DNA of 64,000 bases from Halorarum halophilum. GTDB taxonomy: Archaea > Halobacteriota > Halobacteria > Halobacteriales > Haloferacaceae. The notes beneath the pieces are model-generated. The model did no database searches. It had not been told where the DNA came from and was given only the letters and a program-made list of their open reading frames with translations. The DNA is taken from assembly GCF_013401515.1 (NCBI RefSeq), contig NZ_CP058529.1, positions 744,001-808,000 on the forward strand, read 5' to 3'. Each line of letters opens with the position of its first letter. Position 1 is the first letter of the stretch. Position numbers and translations under genes: made by a program. Shown in pieces: positions 26,471 through 36,362 of this stretch.

Positions 26471-26510
26471 GCCCCCGAGCGCCCCCGAGCGCCCCCGAGC
26501 GTCCCCGAGC
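26471..26510. repeat. Four tandem copies of a 10-base unit
   Basis: GCCCCCGAGC repeated three times exactly and a fourth time as GTCCCCGAGC. It lies between the divergent zinc-finger gene (start 26425) and the Lrp/TRASH gene (start 26566). The period of one helical turn would present identical faces to a regulator; it could also be a slippage-prone tract. Confidence 0.8.
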
Positions 26511-26565
26511 GCGTCCGAATGGCGGTTTGGACAGGAACTTTGCCGCGGGGCTCGTGGACCGACGC

Positions 26566-27156
26566 ATGTCCGACCTGGACGACACCGACCTGGACATCCT
26601 CCGGATGCTGGCCGAGGACGGCCGCCGGTCCTACAGCGACATCGGCGAGGCCGTCGACCTCTCCCCGCCGGCCGTCTCCGACCGGGTCTCCCGACTCCGC
26701 GAGGCCGGGGTCATCCGGCGGTTCACCATCGACGTCGACCGATCCACCCTCCGCGCCGGGACGCCGGTCCTCCTCCGAGTCACCCCGGCGACGGGGGAGC
26801 GCGAGGCGGTGCGGGGGGCGCTCTCCGACGACGCGGCCGTCGAGCACGTGTTCCTCACCGCCGACGGCGACGTCCTCGCCCACGCTCGCGTCCCCCACGG
26901 CCCGACCTACGAGTGGGTCGAGTCGACGCTCGGCCCCGAACGGATCGCCGACCTCGCGGTCGAGTCGCTCGCCGACGCGGAGTGGACGCCGAGCGTCGGC
27001 GCGACCGAGTTCGCCTTCGAGTGCGTCGAGTGCGGGAACTCCGTGACGAGCGAGGGCGCGACCGCCCGTCTCGACGGGTCGCTGTACCACTTCTGCTGTC
27101 CCTCCTGCGAGTCGCGGTTCCGCGAGCGATACGACCGGATCGAGGAAGGAGTCTAG
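26566..27156 (+). CDS. Lrp/AsnC-type regulator with C-terminal TRASH metal-binding domain
   Basis: A 196-residue regulator. Residues 1-55 are an Lrp/AsnC winged helix ('LDDTDLDILRMLAEDGRRSY', 'VDLSPPAVSDRVSRLREAGV'), the middle is a divergent RAM-like domain, and residues 150-190 are a TRASH domain with Cys153-x2-Cys156-x20-Cys177-x3-Cys181, the heavy-metal-binding module. Related haloarchaeal Lrp-TRASH proteins control copper export. No copper ATPase is nearby, so its targets are elsewhere or include the adjacent zinc-finger gene. The start MSDLDDTD is the usual Lrp N-terminus. Confidence 0.9.
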   Translation: MSDLDDTDLDILRMLAEDGRRSYSDIGEAVDLSPPAVSDRVSRLREAGVIRRFTIDVDRSTLRAGTPVLLRVTPATGEREAVRGALSDDAAVEHVFLTADGDVLAHARVPHGPTYEWVESTLGPERIADLAVESLADAEWTPSVGATEFAFECVECGNSVTSEGATARLDGSLYHFCCPSCESRFRERYDRIEEGV

Positions 27157-27241
27157 GCGGGGACTGTCTCGGGAGGTCCCGGCGAGTCCGACGGGATTCG
27201 CCCTCCGCCGACCCCGACTACCGCCCGTTCCGGGACCCCGA

Positions 27242-28414
<1,173 letters not shown>

Positions 28415-28472
28415 GGGCGCACGGTCGCGGCGCTGTGAGAAAAACTGTTGGGACGGGAACGTCCGAATTCGG

Positions 28473-29885
28473 TCAGTCCTCGCCGAGGATACCCGTGTGC
28501 GTCATCGCCTCGGGGTCGAGCACCTCGTCGGCCTCCTCCTCGGAGAGGTAGCCCTTCTCCAGGACTACCTCGCGGACGGTCTTGTCCTCCTTCAGCGCGG
28601 TCTTGGCGACCTCGCTGGCCCTGTCGTAGCCGATCGCGGGGTTGAGCGCGGTCGCGAGCGCCATCGACTGCTCGACGCGCTCGGCGCAGTACTCCTCGTT
28701 CGCCTCCAGTTTCGCGACGAAGCGCTCGCCGAAGACCGACGAGGCGTTCGCGAGGAGCTCCGTCGACTGGAGGAAGTTGTGCGCCAGCACCGGCTTGTAC
28801 AGGTTCAGGTCGATCTGTCCCTCCGCCGCGCCCGCGGCGACGGCGGCGTCGTTGCCGACGACCTGCTTGTGGACCTGGTTCACCGCCTCGGCGACGACGG
28901 GGTTGACCTTGCCCGGCATGATGCTGCTCCCGGGCTGGTTCTCGGGCTGTTCGATCTCGCCCAGGCCGTTGCGTGGGCCGGAGGCGAGCAGCCGGAGGTC
29001 GTTCGCGATCTTGTTCAGGCTCCCCGCGACCGTGCGGAGCGCGCCGTGCGCCTCGGCCATCGCGTCGTGGGCCGCCTGCGCCTCGAAGTGGTTGTCCGCC
29101 TCGCGGAACTGCGTGTTCGTCTCCTCGGAGATGTACTCCGCCGCGAGCTCGGGGAACTCGGGGTCGGTATTGAGCCCGGTCCCGACGGCGGTGCCGCCGA
29201 GGGCGAGTTCGCGCAGGTGGAAGCGCGTGTCGGCGACGCGCTTGATCCCCTTCTGTACCTGCGCGCGGTAGCCGCCGAACTCCTGGCCGAGTCGGACCGG
29301 CGTCGCGTCCTGGAGGTGCGTCCGGCCGGTCTTGACGACGCCGTCGAACTCCGCCTCCTTCTCCTCGAGCGCGGCGTGGAGCTCCTCCAGCGCCGGCATC
29401 AGGTCCTTCTCCACGGCCTCGAGCGCGGCGACGTGCATCGCCGTCGGGATCACGTCGTTGCTCGACTGCCCGAAGTTCACGTGGTCGTTCGGGTGGACGA
29501 CGCGGTCGCCGATCCCCTCGCCCATGAGTTCGGCCGCGCGGTTGGCGATGACCTCGTTCGCGTTCATGTTCGAGGAGGTGCCCGACCCCGTCTGGAACAC
29601 GTCGACGGGGAACTGGTCGTCGTGTTCGCCGGCGATGACCTCGTCGGCCGCCTCCGTGATGGCCCCAGCCACGTCCTCGTCGACGTGACCGAGGTCACGG
29701 TTCGCCCGCGCCGCGGCCTTCTTGACTACGCCCAGCGCCCGGACGAACCGTCGGCCGAAGCTGATTCCGGAGATGGGGAAGTTCTCGACCGCGCGCTGGG
29801 TCTGTGCGCCCCAGTACGCGTCGGCCGGGACCTCCATCTCGCCGAGGCTGTCGCGTTCGATGCGGTAGTCTCCGTCGTCGCTCAT
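28473..29885 (-). CDS. fumC: Fumarate hydratase, class II
   Basis: A 470-residue class II fumarase interconverting fumarate and malate. Active-site segments are 'GSGTSSNMNANEV' (100-112), 'GQSSNDVIPTA' (139-149), 'TGRTHLQDATPV' with His190, and the mobile loop signature 'GSSIMPGKVNPV' (319-330). Length is normal. The start at MSDDGDYRI precedes the family's 'GEMEVPADAYWGAQTQRA'. An N-terminal extension in the open frame upstream is not supported. Confidence 0.96.
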   Translation of the reverse strand: MSDDGDYRIERDSLGEMEVPADAYWGAQTQRAVENFPISGISFGRRFVRALGVVKKAAARANRDLGHVDEDVAGAITEAADEVIAGEHDDQFPVDVFQTGSGTSSNMNANEVIANRAAELMGEGIGDRVVHPNDHVNFGQSSNDVIPTAMHVAALEAVEKDLMPALEELHAALEEKEAEFDGVVKTGRTHLQDATPVRLGQEFGGYRAQVQKGIKRVADTRFHLRELALGGTAVGTGLNTDPEFPELAAEYISEETNTQFREADNHFEAQAAHDAMAEAHGALRTVAGSLNKIANDLRLLASGPRNGLGEIEQPENQPGSSIMPGKVNPVVAEAVNQVHKQVVGNDAAVAAGAAEGQIDLNLYKPVLAHNFLQSTELLANASSVFGERFVAKLEANEEYCAERVEQSMALATALNPAIGYDRASEVAKTALKEDKTVREVVLEKGYLSEEEADEVLDPEAMTHTGILGED

Positions 29886-30008
29886 ACGCGAGGACTCGGG
29901 GTGAGTCGTCGTAAAAACCACCGATACGGTCGCCACTTGCGGTCGGTGTCCCCGCCGGCCTCCTCGCCCGCCGGTGACGGTTTCTATCGCGAACCCGTAC
30001 GCCTCTGC

Positions 30009-30488
30009 ATGAGCACCTACCGGCGTCGAATGCGCGTCGATGCACCGTTCGACGAGGTCTGGTCGTTCCACTCGCGGGTCTCCGGCCTGGAGGCGGTGAC
30101 GCCGTCGTTCATGAACCTGCGCGTCGAGCGCGTCGTCGGCCCCGACGGGGAGGTTGATCCGGACGTCCTGGAGGCCGGAACCCGCCTCCGGATGAGCGTC
30201 CGGCCATTCGGCGTCGGACCGCGTCGGCCCTGGACCTCGTACATCCGGGAGCGCGAGGCCGGGGAGACCGACGGCTACTTCGTCGACACGATGGAGGAGG
30301 GACCGTTCCCGGCGTGGCGTCACACCCACCGGTTCCGTGCGGACGGCGACGGGACCGTCGTGCAGGACGACGTTCGGTACCGGCTCCCCGGCGGCCCGTT
30401 CGGCAGGGCGCTCGGCCCGTTCGCTGTCGTCGGCTTCGAGCCGATGTTCCGCCATCGACACCGGCGGACGAGGGAACTGCTGGAGTGA
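30009..30488 (+). CDS. SRPBCC (START-like) family protein
   Basis: A 159-residue helix-grip protein of the SRPBCC superfamily, which binds hydrophobic ligands. It starts 'MSTYRRRMRVDAPFDEVWSF', the usual first strand and helix, and ends with the long C-terminal helix after 'GPFAVVGFEPMFRHRHRRTRELL'. The '(F)AGPF..WRHTHRFRADGDGTVVQDDVRY' strand order resembles polyketide cyclase/dehydrase-type and ligand-binding members. Ligand unknown. It is divergent from fumC. Confidence 0.85.
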   Translation: MSTYRRRMRVDAPFDEVWSFHSRVSGLEAVTPSFMNLRVERVVGPDGEVDPDVLEAGTRLRMSVRPFGVGPRRPWTSYIREREAGETDGYFVDTMEEGPFPAWRHTHRFRADGDGTVVQDDVRYRLPGGPFGRALGPFAVVGFEPMFRHRHRRTRELLE

Positions 30489-30503
30489 GGGGGAGAGCCC
30501 GGA

Positions 30504-31421
30504 CTACGAGCCGCTTCGTCGCGCCGCCGCGGTGAGGTAGACGCCGGCGAGGACGACGGCGCCGCCGACGAGCGTCATCGGCGTCGGGTACTCCGCGAGG
30601 AGGAACACCGCGAGGAGCGTGCTCCCCACGGGCTCGCCGAGCAACGACACCGAAACGACGCTGGACTCGACGTGCGCGAGCGCCCAGTTGATGACGGTGT
30701 GTCCGAACACCCCCGGTCCGACGGCCATGGCGAGAAAGAGCAGCCACTCGCGGGTCCGGTAGCCGACGAGCGGGTACCCCTGCGCGATCGTCGCCACCAG
30801 CAACGCGAGCGCACAGCTCGCGTACACGACGAGCACGTACGGGAGCAGCGGGAGTCGCTGGCGGAGCGACCGGCCGGCGAGCACGTAGCTCGCGGCGGTG
30901 ACGGCGCCGAGCACCGCCAGAGCGTTGCCGAACAGCGGGCGCTCGCCGGCGAGCGCCGCCGTCCCGAGCACCACGTCGGCGCCGCTCATCACCAGCATCC
31001 CCGCAAGCGCGACGCCGATGCCGAGGACCGTCTTCCGGGTGACGCGCTCGTCGAGCAGCGCCCAGGCGCCCGCCGCGACGAACAGGGGCTGGGCCTGGAC
31101 GAGCGTGACGCTCGCGGCGACGGAGGTCCACCGGAGGCTCTCGAACCAGGCGGCGAAGTGGACCGCGAGCGCGAGGCCGGCGGCGACGGCGACGAGCGTA
31201 TCCCGCGGGCGGAGTCGGCGAAAGGCGGCGCGGTCGTCCGGCCGGCCGAGCACGATCGGGAGGAGGAGTGCGATTGTGAAGACGACGCGGTAGAGCGCCT
31301 TCACGATGCTCGGGGCGTGGCTCCACTCGACGAGGATGGCACTCGTCGACACCGCGAGGACGGCCACGACGAGCGCGGCGAGCGGCGGGACGCGCTCCTC
31401 GGCGACGGCCAGTCGTGACAC
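30504..31421 (-). CDS. EamA-family (DMT) transporter
   Basis: A 305-residue drug/metabolite transporter with ten hydrophobic helices in two EamA repeats: the first ends near 'VLGIGVALAGMLVMSG', the second contains 'NWALAHVESSVVSVSLLGEPV', a conserved end-of-helix motif, and 'LVGGAVVLAGVYLT'. Such proteins usually export amino acids or other metabolites. It is convergent with the SRPBCC gene, stops 15 bases apart. Confidence 0.87.
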   Translation of the reverse strand: MSRLAVAEERVPPLAALVVAVLAVSTSAILVEWSHAPSIVKALYRVVFTIALLLPIVLGRPDDRAAFRRLRPRDTLVAVAAGLALAVHFAAWFESLRWTSVAASVTLVQAQPLFVAAGAWALLDERVTRKTVLGIGVALAGMLVMSGADVVLGTAALAGERPLFGNALAVLGAVTAASYVLAGRSLRQRLPLLPYVLVVYASCALALLVATIAQGYPLVGYRTREWLLFLAMAVGPGVFGHTVINWALAHVESSVVSVSLLGEPVGSTLLAVFLLAEYPTPMTLVGGAVVLAGVYLTAAARRSGS

Positions 31422-31623
31422 AGCGTCGGCTACGCGGGAGCTCCGTTAGTGCTTGCGTTTGCGGACGGCGGATGCGACGCTACGCGGATTCTACGGCCCG
31501 GAAGACGAGCGATCGTGGGCGAACAGGCGGCGCGGCATGGTCGACGAGGGGCGCACCGCACACTCGCTTCACCCTCGTCGGCGGCGGATCAGCGCACGGC
31601 GAGCGTGGTCGCCCCTTTCGACT

Positions 31624-32208
31624 TCAACCTTCGTCGACGAGGGTGGCGAACGCCTCACGGATGTCCGCGGGAGTGTCGAAGTCGTGGAAGTGTTCCCCCC
31701 GCTCCCGGGAAAGGATGTTGAGCGCCGCGGCGGCGCCGTCGCCGGCCGAGATGATCGCCTGCCACTCCTCGGTCCGAACCATCGCGCCCGTGGCGTAGAC
31801 GCCGTCGACGCTGGTCTCCATCGTCACGTCCGCGGCGATCGCGCCCTCCTCGGTGGTGTCACAGCCGAGGTCCTCCGCGAGGTCTCGGTTCGCTCCGGTC
31901 GCGAGCACGACGTAGTTCGCATCGTACTCGTCCTCGCCGGTCGTGACCGCGAGTCCGCCGTCGTCGCTCACGGCGGTGACCTCCTCGCCCAAGTGGAGTT
32001 CCGCGCCGAAGCGCGTCGCCTGCTCACGGGCTACTTCGATGTAGGCGTCCCCGTCGAGCGAGTCGATGCCGGGATAGTTGAACAGGTGAGCCTTGTGCAT
32101 CCAGGTCTCGTCGGTGTCGTAGACGGTGACGTCGAGGCCGTTCTTCGCGAGGAACAGCGCGGCCGAGAGTCCTGCCGGCCCCCCACCGACCACAGCGACG
32201 TGAGCCAT
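31624..32208 (-). CDS. Reduced thioredoxin-reductase-like flavoprotein
   Basis: A 194-residue protein with the FAD-binding half of a thioredoxin reductase: N-terminal 'HVAVVGGGPAGLSAALFLAKNG', 'VVLATGANRDLAEDL' and C-terminal 'VDGVYATGAMVRTEEWQAIISAGDGAAAAL'. The central NADPH-binding domain with its CxxC of ordinary TrxB (about 310 residues) is absent, the two FAD segments being joined directly. It may take electrons from a partner or use a different donor. The start MAHVAVVGG is at the first Rossmann strand. Confidence 0.82.
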   Translation of the reverse strand: MAHVAVVGGGPAGLSAALFLAKNGLDVTVYDTDETWMHKAHLFNYPGIDSLDGDAYIEVAREQATRFGAELHLGEEVTAVSDDGGLAVTTGEDEYDANYVVLATGANRDLAEDLGCDTTEEGAIAADVTMETSVDGVYATGAMVRTEEWQAIISAGDGAAAALNILSRERGEHFHDFDTPADIREAFATLVDEG

Positions 32209-32235
32209 GGACGGCCATTGGACCACCGAACACAT

Positions 32236-32267
32236 AAACCTCGGATCGATCAAACCTCGGATCAATC
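32236..32267. repeat. Two 16-base tandem repeats in a divergent promoter region
   Basis: AAACCTCGGATCGATC (32236-32251) followed directly by AAACCTCGGATCAATC (32252-32267), 15 of 16 bases identical. It lies upstream of the flavoprotein gene (start 32208) and about 100 bases before the gamma-carbonic anhydrase gene. Likely tandem binding sites for a regulator of one or both. Confidence 0.75.
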
Positions 32268-32365
32268 TCGTCGTCGGACCGACCTCCAGCCCGACTCCAT
32301 CGACAGGTTCGTGTCTCCCCTCCGGGAGGGGCAGGTTCAAGCGGGCGCTCGGGCTGGTGGATCAC

Positions 32366-32866
32366 GTGATCCGATCAGTCGACGGCACCACGCCGCGAAT
32401 CGCGGACTCGGCGTACGTGGACGACGCGGCGGTCGTCATCGGCGACGTCGTGCTCGAAGCCGGGGCCAGCGTCTGGCCGAACGCGACCCTCCGGGGCGAC
32501 AGCGGGACGATCGTCGTGGGCGAGGGCTCGAACGTACAGGACAACGCCGTGTTGCACGAGGACGCCGAACTCGAAGCGGACGTCACGGTCGGACACGGCG
32601 CCATCGTCCACGCCGCGACGGTCGGGGAGGGGGCGCTCGTCGGGATGAACGCCGTGGTTCTCGACGGCTCGACCGTCGGCGAGGGCGCCGTCGTCGGCGC
32701 CGGGTCGGTGGTGACGGAGGGAACCGAGGTGCCTCCCGAGACGCTCGTCGTCGGCTCCCCGGCGGAACCGAAGGCCGAGGTCGACGAGGCGGCCGCGCGG
32801 GCGCCCGCAACGCACTACGTGGAACTGGCGAACCGGTACGAGGAAACCTCCGAGCGCGTCGATTGA
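32366..32866 (+). CDS. Gamma-carbonic anhydrase family protein
   Basis: A 166-residue left-handed beta-helix protein built of hexapeptide repeats ('DDAAVVIGDVVLEAGASVW' onward). Likely metal ligands are His64, His77 and His82 ('AVLHEDAE', 'VGHGAIVHAA'), the three histidines of gamma-class enzymes; it is the short YrdA/CaiE-like form and may be inactive as anhydrase. The GTG start at 32366 gives the family N-terminus 'IRSVDGTTPRI'; another GTG nine bases earlier is possible. The ends of the protein are highly acidic. Confidence 0.85.
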   Translation: MIRSVDGTTPRIADSAYVDDAAVVIGDVVLEAGASVWPNATLRGDSGTIVVGEGSNVQDNAVLHEDAELEADVTVGHGAIVHAATVGEGALVGMNAVVLDGSTVGEGAVVGAGSVVTEGTEVPPETLVVGSPAEPKAEVDEAAARAPATHYVELANRYEETSERVD

Positions 32867-33141
32867 GGACGTAGCTAGAGCCTTCCCGCTCGGTTTGGTC
32901 CACGTTCCCCGGGAGACCCCGGAACCGACAGACTCGCGGTAGCCGACGAGTACAGGGTGAACCGCCGACGTACAGATCCGGTCGATCGGATGCACCTCCT
33001 TACCGCCACGACCCCGCCAACCGATCGAGCGGATGAACCGACAATCGAACGTTACCTTCGAAAATGGACCTGCCTACCGAGCGCCGAAACGTCGAACGAT
33101 GTTCCGTTTTTATTCGCCTGAGCGTGGAAGAGTGAGACGCT

Positions 33142-34521
33142 ATGTCCGACAGTTCTGACCGACCGGGAGAGAGACGTATGTCGACGGACAGGGAGACGAT
33201 CCGCGAGTGGGCCGACGAACACGGCACGATTCCCGTCCGTCACCAGGAGGGCGACGCCGAGGGGTACCGCTTCGTCCGGGAGTCCGAGATGGGCGAAACC
33301 CACGAGCGCGTCGACTGGGACGAGTTCTTCACCCAGATCGACGAGGGCGACTACGTCGTCATCCACCACGGCGAAGGCGCCGACGAGACGTTCGAGGTGA
33401 CCGGGAGGCGGGACGCCTTGACCCGGATGGACCTCGAGCGCGAGGAGATGGAGGAACGCCTGCTCGAGGGCGAGACGGTGCGGAGCGAGATCACCGAGAC
33501 CACCGTGGTCGAGCGCGTCATCGTCGAGCACGCGACCGTCGAGAGCGAACTGATCGACACGGAGATCGTCGATCAACAGGTGGTCGACGTCGACCTCCTT
33601 CGGCGCGAGTGCACCGACTGCGAACTCGTCGATGACCGCGGAGTCGACGAGCAGGACCTGTTCGACACGAACCGATACTTCGAGAGCATCGGGGCGACGG
33701 ACTACGCTACCGGCGAGCCGATGGGCGCCCTCGGCCCGGGGGACGAACTCCCGTACCACGCGGAACTGGACGTGAAGGAGGCGTGGGCGGTCACGCGCGA
33801 GATCGACGAGCGACTCACGGTCGAGAGCCGCATCGTCGAGGAGGACGTCACGGAGACCGACACGGTCGAGGACCGGGACATCGACATCGAGGGGCTCCAG
33901 CAGACCATCGTCGAGAGCGACATCCTCGACGTCGACATGTCGGCAGACGAGGTCATGACGGAGTACGACGTCGAGACGGACATGAACGAGGACGAGACGA
34001 TCCTCACGTACTTCGACCGCCAGCGTCTGGTCGAAGACGAGGTCGTCGACCGGCGGCGCCTCCGTGCGGACGTCGTGGAGGGCGAGTTGCTCGGAATGGA
34101 GACGATCCACAGCGAGGACGTCGCCGAGACGACCCCCCAGGAGGAGGGGGTCGAGACGACCACGGCGGGCGCCACCGAGGCCGACACGAGCGAGACCGGG
34201 ACGGTCGCGACGAGCGACGCCGAAGTCGAGGCCGACGTCGCCGAGACGGGCGCGATCACGCTCACGGACGACGAGATCGGCAAGACGGTCGTGGATTCGA
34301 CCGGCGACGAGGTCGGGATGGTCACGGACGTCGACGACAGCGGGAGGATGATGTACATCGACCCCGAGCCCGGGATCGCGGAGCGGATCAGGGCCGCGCT
34401 CGACTGGGGCAGCAGCGACGACGACGACCTCCCCATCGAGTCCCAGCAGATCGAGCGGATCACCGACGAGGCGGTAGAGCTGAAGGGGGCCGACGAGATG
34501 GAGGGGAGTGTAGGACGCTGA
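33142..34521 (+). CDS. Acidic five-residue-repeat protein with C-terminal PRC-barrel
   Basis: A 459-residue, strongly acidic protein. Residues about 15-90 form an unknown alpha/beta domain ('REWADEHGTIPVRHQEGDAE'). Residues 111-170, 223-283 and about 295-330 show a clear five-residue period such as VVERV-IVEHA-TVESE-LIDTE and LTVES-RIVEE-DVTET-DTVED, suggesting a beta-helix. Residues 340-372 are a Thr/Glu-rich linker, and 373-447 a PRC-barrel ('LTDDEIGKTVVDSTGDEVGM'). No membrane segment or signal. TTTTTATT about 27 bases upstream indicates a leaderless start at 33142. Function unknown; PRC-barrels often mediate RNA or protein contacts. Confidence 0.85.
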   Translation: MSDSSDRPGERRMSTDRETIREWADEHGTIPVRHQEGDAEGYRFVRESEMGETHERVDWDEFFTQIDEGDYVVIHHGEGADETFEVTGRRDALTRMDLEREEMEERLLEGETVRSEITETTVVERVIVEHATVESELIDTEIVDQQVVDVDLLRRECTDCELVDDRGVDEQDLFDTNRYFESIGATDYATGEPMGALGPGDELPYHAELDVKEAWAVTREIDERLTVESRIVEEDVTETDTVEDRDIDIEGLQQTIVESDILDVDMSADEVMTEYDVETDMNEDETILTYFDRQRLVEDEVVDRRRLRADVVEGELLGMETIHSEDVAETTPQEEGVETTTAGATEADTSETGTVATSDAEVEADVAETGAITLTDDEIGKTVVDSTGDEVGMVTDVDDSGRMMYIDPEPGIAERIRAALDWGSSDDDDLPIESQQIERITDEAVELKGADEMEGSVGR

Positions 34522-34613
34522 GCGGCCGCGTCCGTTCCCTGTTTCCAGTCGGGGAGTCCTTCAGCCGACTGCACTTCTTCGCTGACCCTCGTCCCTCGTT
34601 CGAGGTGCGTCGA

Positions 34614-36167
34614 TCACCGCTCCGCGTCGGGCGTCCGCTCGTCGCCGCCGAACCACTCTCGCCAGAAGGGCTGGAAGGCGTCCGACGATTCGGTCAGCGA
34701 CTCCCACCGCGTGAGCCCGCGCTCCTCGTCCGTCCCCGGTATCGTGTTGTCGAGGACGAGCGCGGCCAGCCCGCCGACGGCCATCCCCGTCGTGCCGACG
34801 ACGTACATCGTGCCCGCGAAGACGGACGTGCCGAGAGCCGGGCCGAGCAGCGGGACCGTCGCCATCCCCGCCTGGAACGCCTCGGCGCTGCCGACGGCGC
34901 CCATGTACTCGGGGATCGCCAGCCCGACGAACAGCGCGAACCCGACGATGAAGACGTTTCGCGAGGAGTTGAGGTCGACGTACGTCAGGTTCGAGAGGCC
35001 GACCGCGACGATCTGGCCGAACATGACGACGAAGAGGCCCCCGACGATGGGGTCGGGGATGGTCGCGACGAGCTGTCCGACGTAGCCGACATAGCCGACG
35101 ACGAGCATCATCACCGCGCCGATCTGGACGACGAACCGGGAGGCGACGCCCGTCAGCCCGATGGCGCCGATGTTCTCGGAGTAGGAGGTCGAGCCGCCGG
35201 TCCCCATGATCCCGGAGAAGACGTTCATGATCCCCTCCATGCCGATGCCGTGGTTGATGCGCTCCTCGCTCGGCGCGCCGCTACCGACGAGCCTGGCGAC
35301 GGCGTGGTAGTCGCCGAAGCTCTCGACGATGGAGGCGAGGACGCCGGCGAACATCCCGATGGCGAAGGAGAGCTGGAACGTCGGCATCCCCCACTGCAAC
35401 GGGTAGATCGGTACCACCGCCGGCGCGTCCGCCACGGTGCCGAGGGCGACGTAGCCCGGCGCTCCAGAACCGTAGACCCCGGCGACCGACAGGGCCGCGG
35501 CGACGACCCAGGCGATGGAGACCCCGAGGATGACTGGGAACAGCCGGAACGCCCAGTGTCGTCGGTCGAGGTACTGGGAGAACGCGAGGACGAGCAGCAG
35601 CGTCAGCCCGAGCAGCCACCAGTCGTTCGTCGCGGCGGTGACCTGCGGGACGTCAAACAGCGCGAGGCCGATGAGGACGATGGTCGGCGCGATAGTCACC
35701 GGGGAGAGGTACTGCCGGAGTTTCCCGACGATGCCGAAGTAGCCGATGGCGATCTCCACCAGCGCCGCCACGATGATGGCGCCCTGTAGCGCCTGGAGGC
35801 GAGTCTGCCAGAGTGGCTCGCCGGCGGTCGCCCCGACCACGGTGACGATCGCGATCGCGGGCGCGAGCATCGAGAACGGCGCCCCCTGCACGATGGGGTA
35901 GCGGTTCCCGAACGTCGTCTGCGCCAGCGTCGCGACCCCCGAGACGACGAAGAACGTCCCGACGAACCGGGCGGTCTCGCCGGTGGGCATCCCCAGCGCC
36001 CCCGCCAAAATGAGCGGCACTGCGACGTTCGCGCCGACCATCGTCAGGTAGTGCTGGAGGCCGAGGACGACCGAGGCCGACAACGACGGGCGGTCCTCGA
36101 TGCCGTACTCGACGAACGACGTCCGATCCGACTCCCTCCCGGACCCTCCGCTCTCGTCTCCGTTCAC
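34614..36167 (-). CDS. NCS2-family uracil/xanthine permease
   Basis: A 517-residue nucleobase-cation symporter. Family motifs include 'LGLQHYLTMVGANVAVPLILAGAL' (helix 1), 'QGAPFSMLAPAIAIV' and 'ESFGDYHAVARL' in helix 8, and 'NVFSGIMGTGGSTSYSENIGAIGLTGV' (split motif of helices 9-10 with the substrate region). About 14 helices. Specificity (uracil, xanthine or urate) cannot be set from sequence alone. The start is a GTG at 36167, placed just before the acidic N-terminal tail. Confidence 0.92.
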   Translation of the reverse strand: MNGDESGGSGRESDRTSFVEYGIEDRPSLSASVVLGLQHYLTMVGANVAVPLILAGALGMPTGETARFVGTFFVVSGVATLAQTTFGNRYPIVQGAPFSMLAPAIAIVTVVGATAGEPLWQTRLQALQGAIIVAALVEIAIGYFGIVGKLRQYLSPVTIAPTIVLIGLALFDVPQVTAATNDWWLLGLTLLLVLAFSQYLDRRHWAFRLFPVILGVSIAWVVAAALSVAGVYGSGAPGYVALGTVADAPAVVPIYPLQWGMPTFQLSFAIGMFAGVLASIVESFGDYHAVARLVGSGAPSEERINHGIGMEGIMNVFSGIMGTGGSTSYSENIGAIGLTGVASRFVVQIGAVMMLVVGYVGYVGQLVATIPDPIVGGLFVVMFGQIVAVGLSNLTYVDLNSSRNVFIVGFALFVGLAIPEYMGAVGSAEAFQAGMATVPLLGPALGTSVFAGTMYVVGTTGMAVGGLAALVLDNTIPGTDEERGLTRWESLTESSDAFQPFWREWFGGDERTPDAER

Positions 36168-36362
36168 GCTCGGACCCCGAAGCGACGTCTAATAAGTTGA
36201 CCTTCTCCGGAACGGGTTGCGTCCCCGAGGTCGTTTCCGGGAACCCCAATCGTTCGCGTCGTCGCCGCCGGAGCTAGTCGAGCAGATGGAGGCAGAAGGC
36301 GTCCGACGGGACGAAGGGGATTTTCCCTGGAGTTATTAGGCAGAGTCTGAAGTCTCTGGTAC

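Noticed and set aside
28473-30461. Long N-terminal extension of fumarase
   Set aside because: The extra residues are Arg-rich, overlap the SRPBCC gene, and the family N-terminus is found at MSDDGDYRI.
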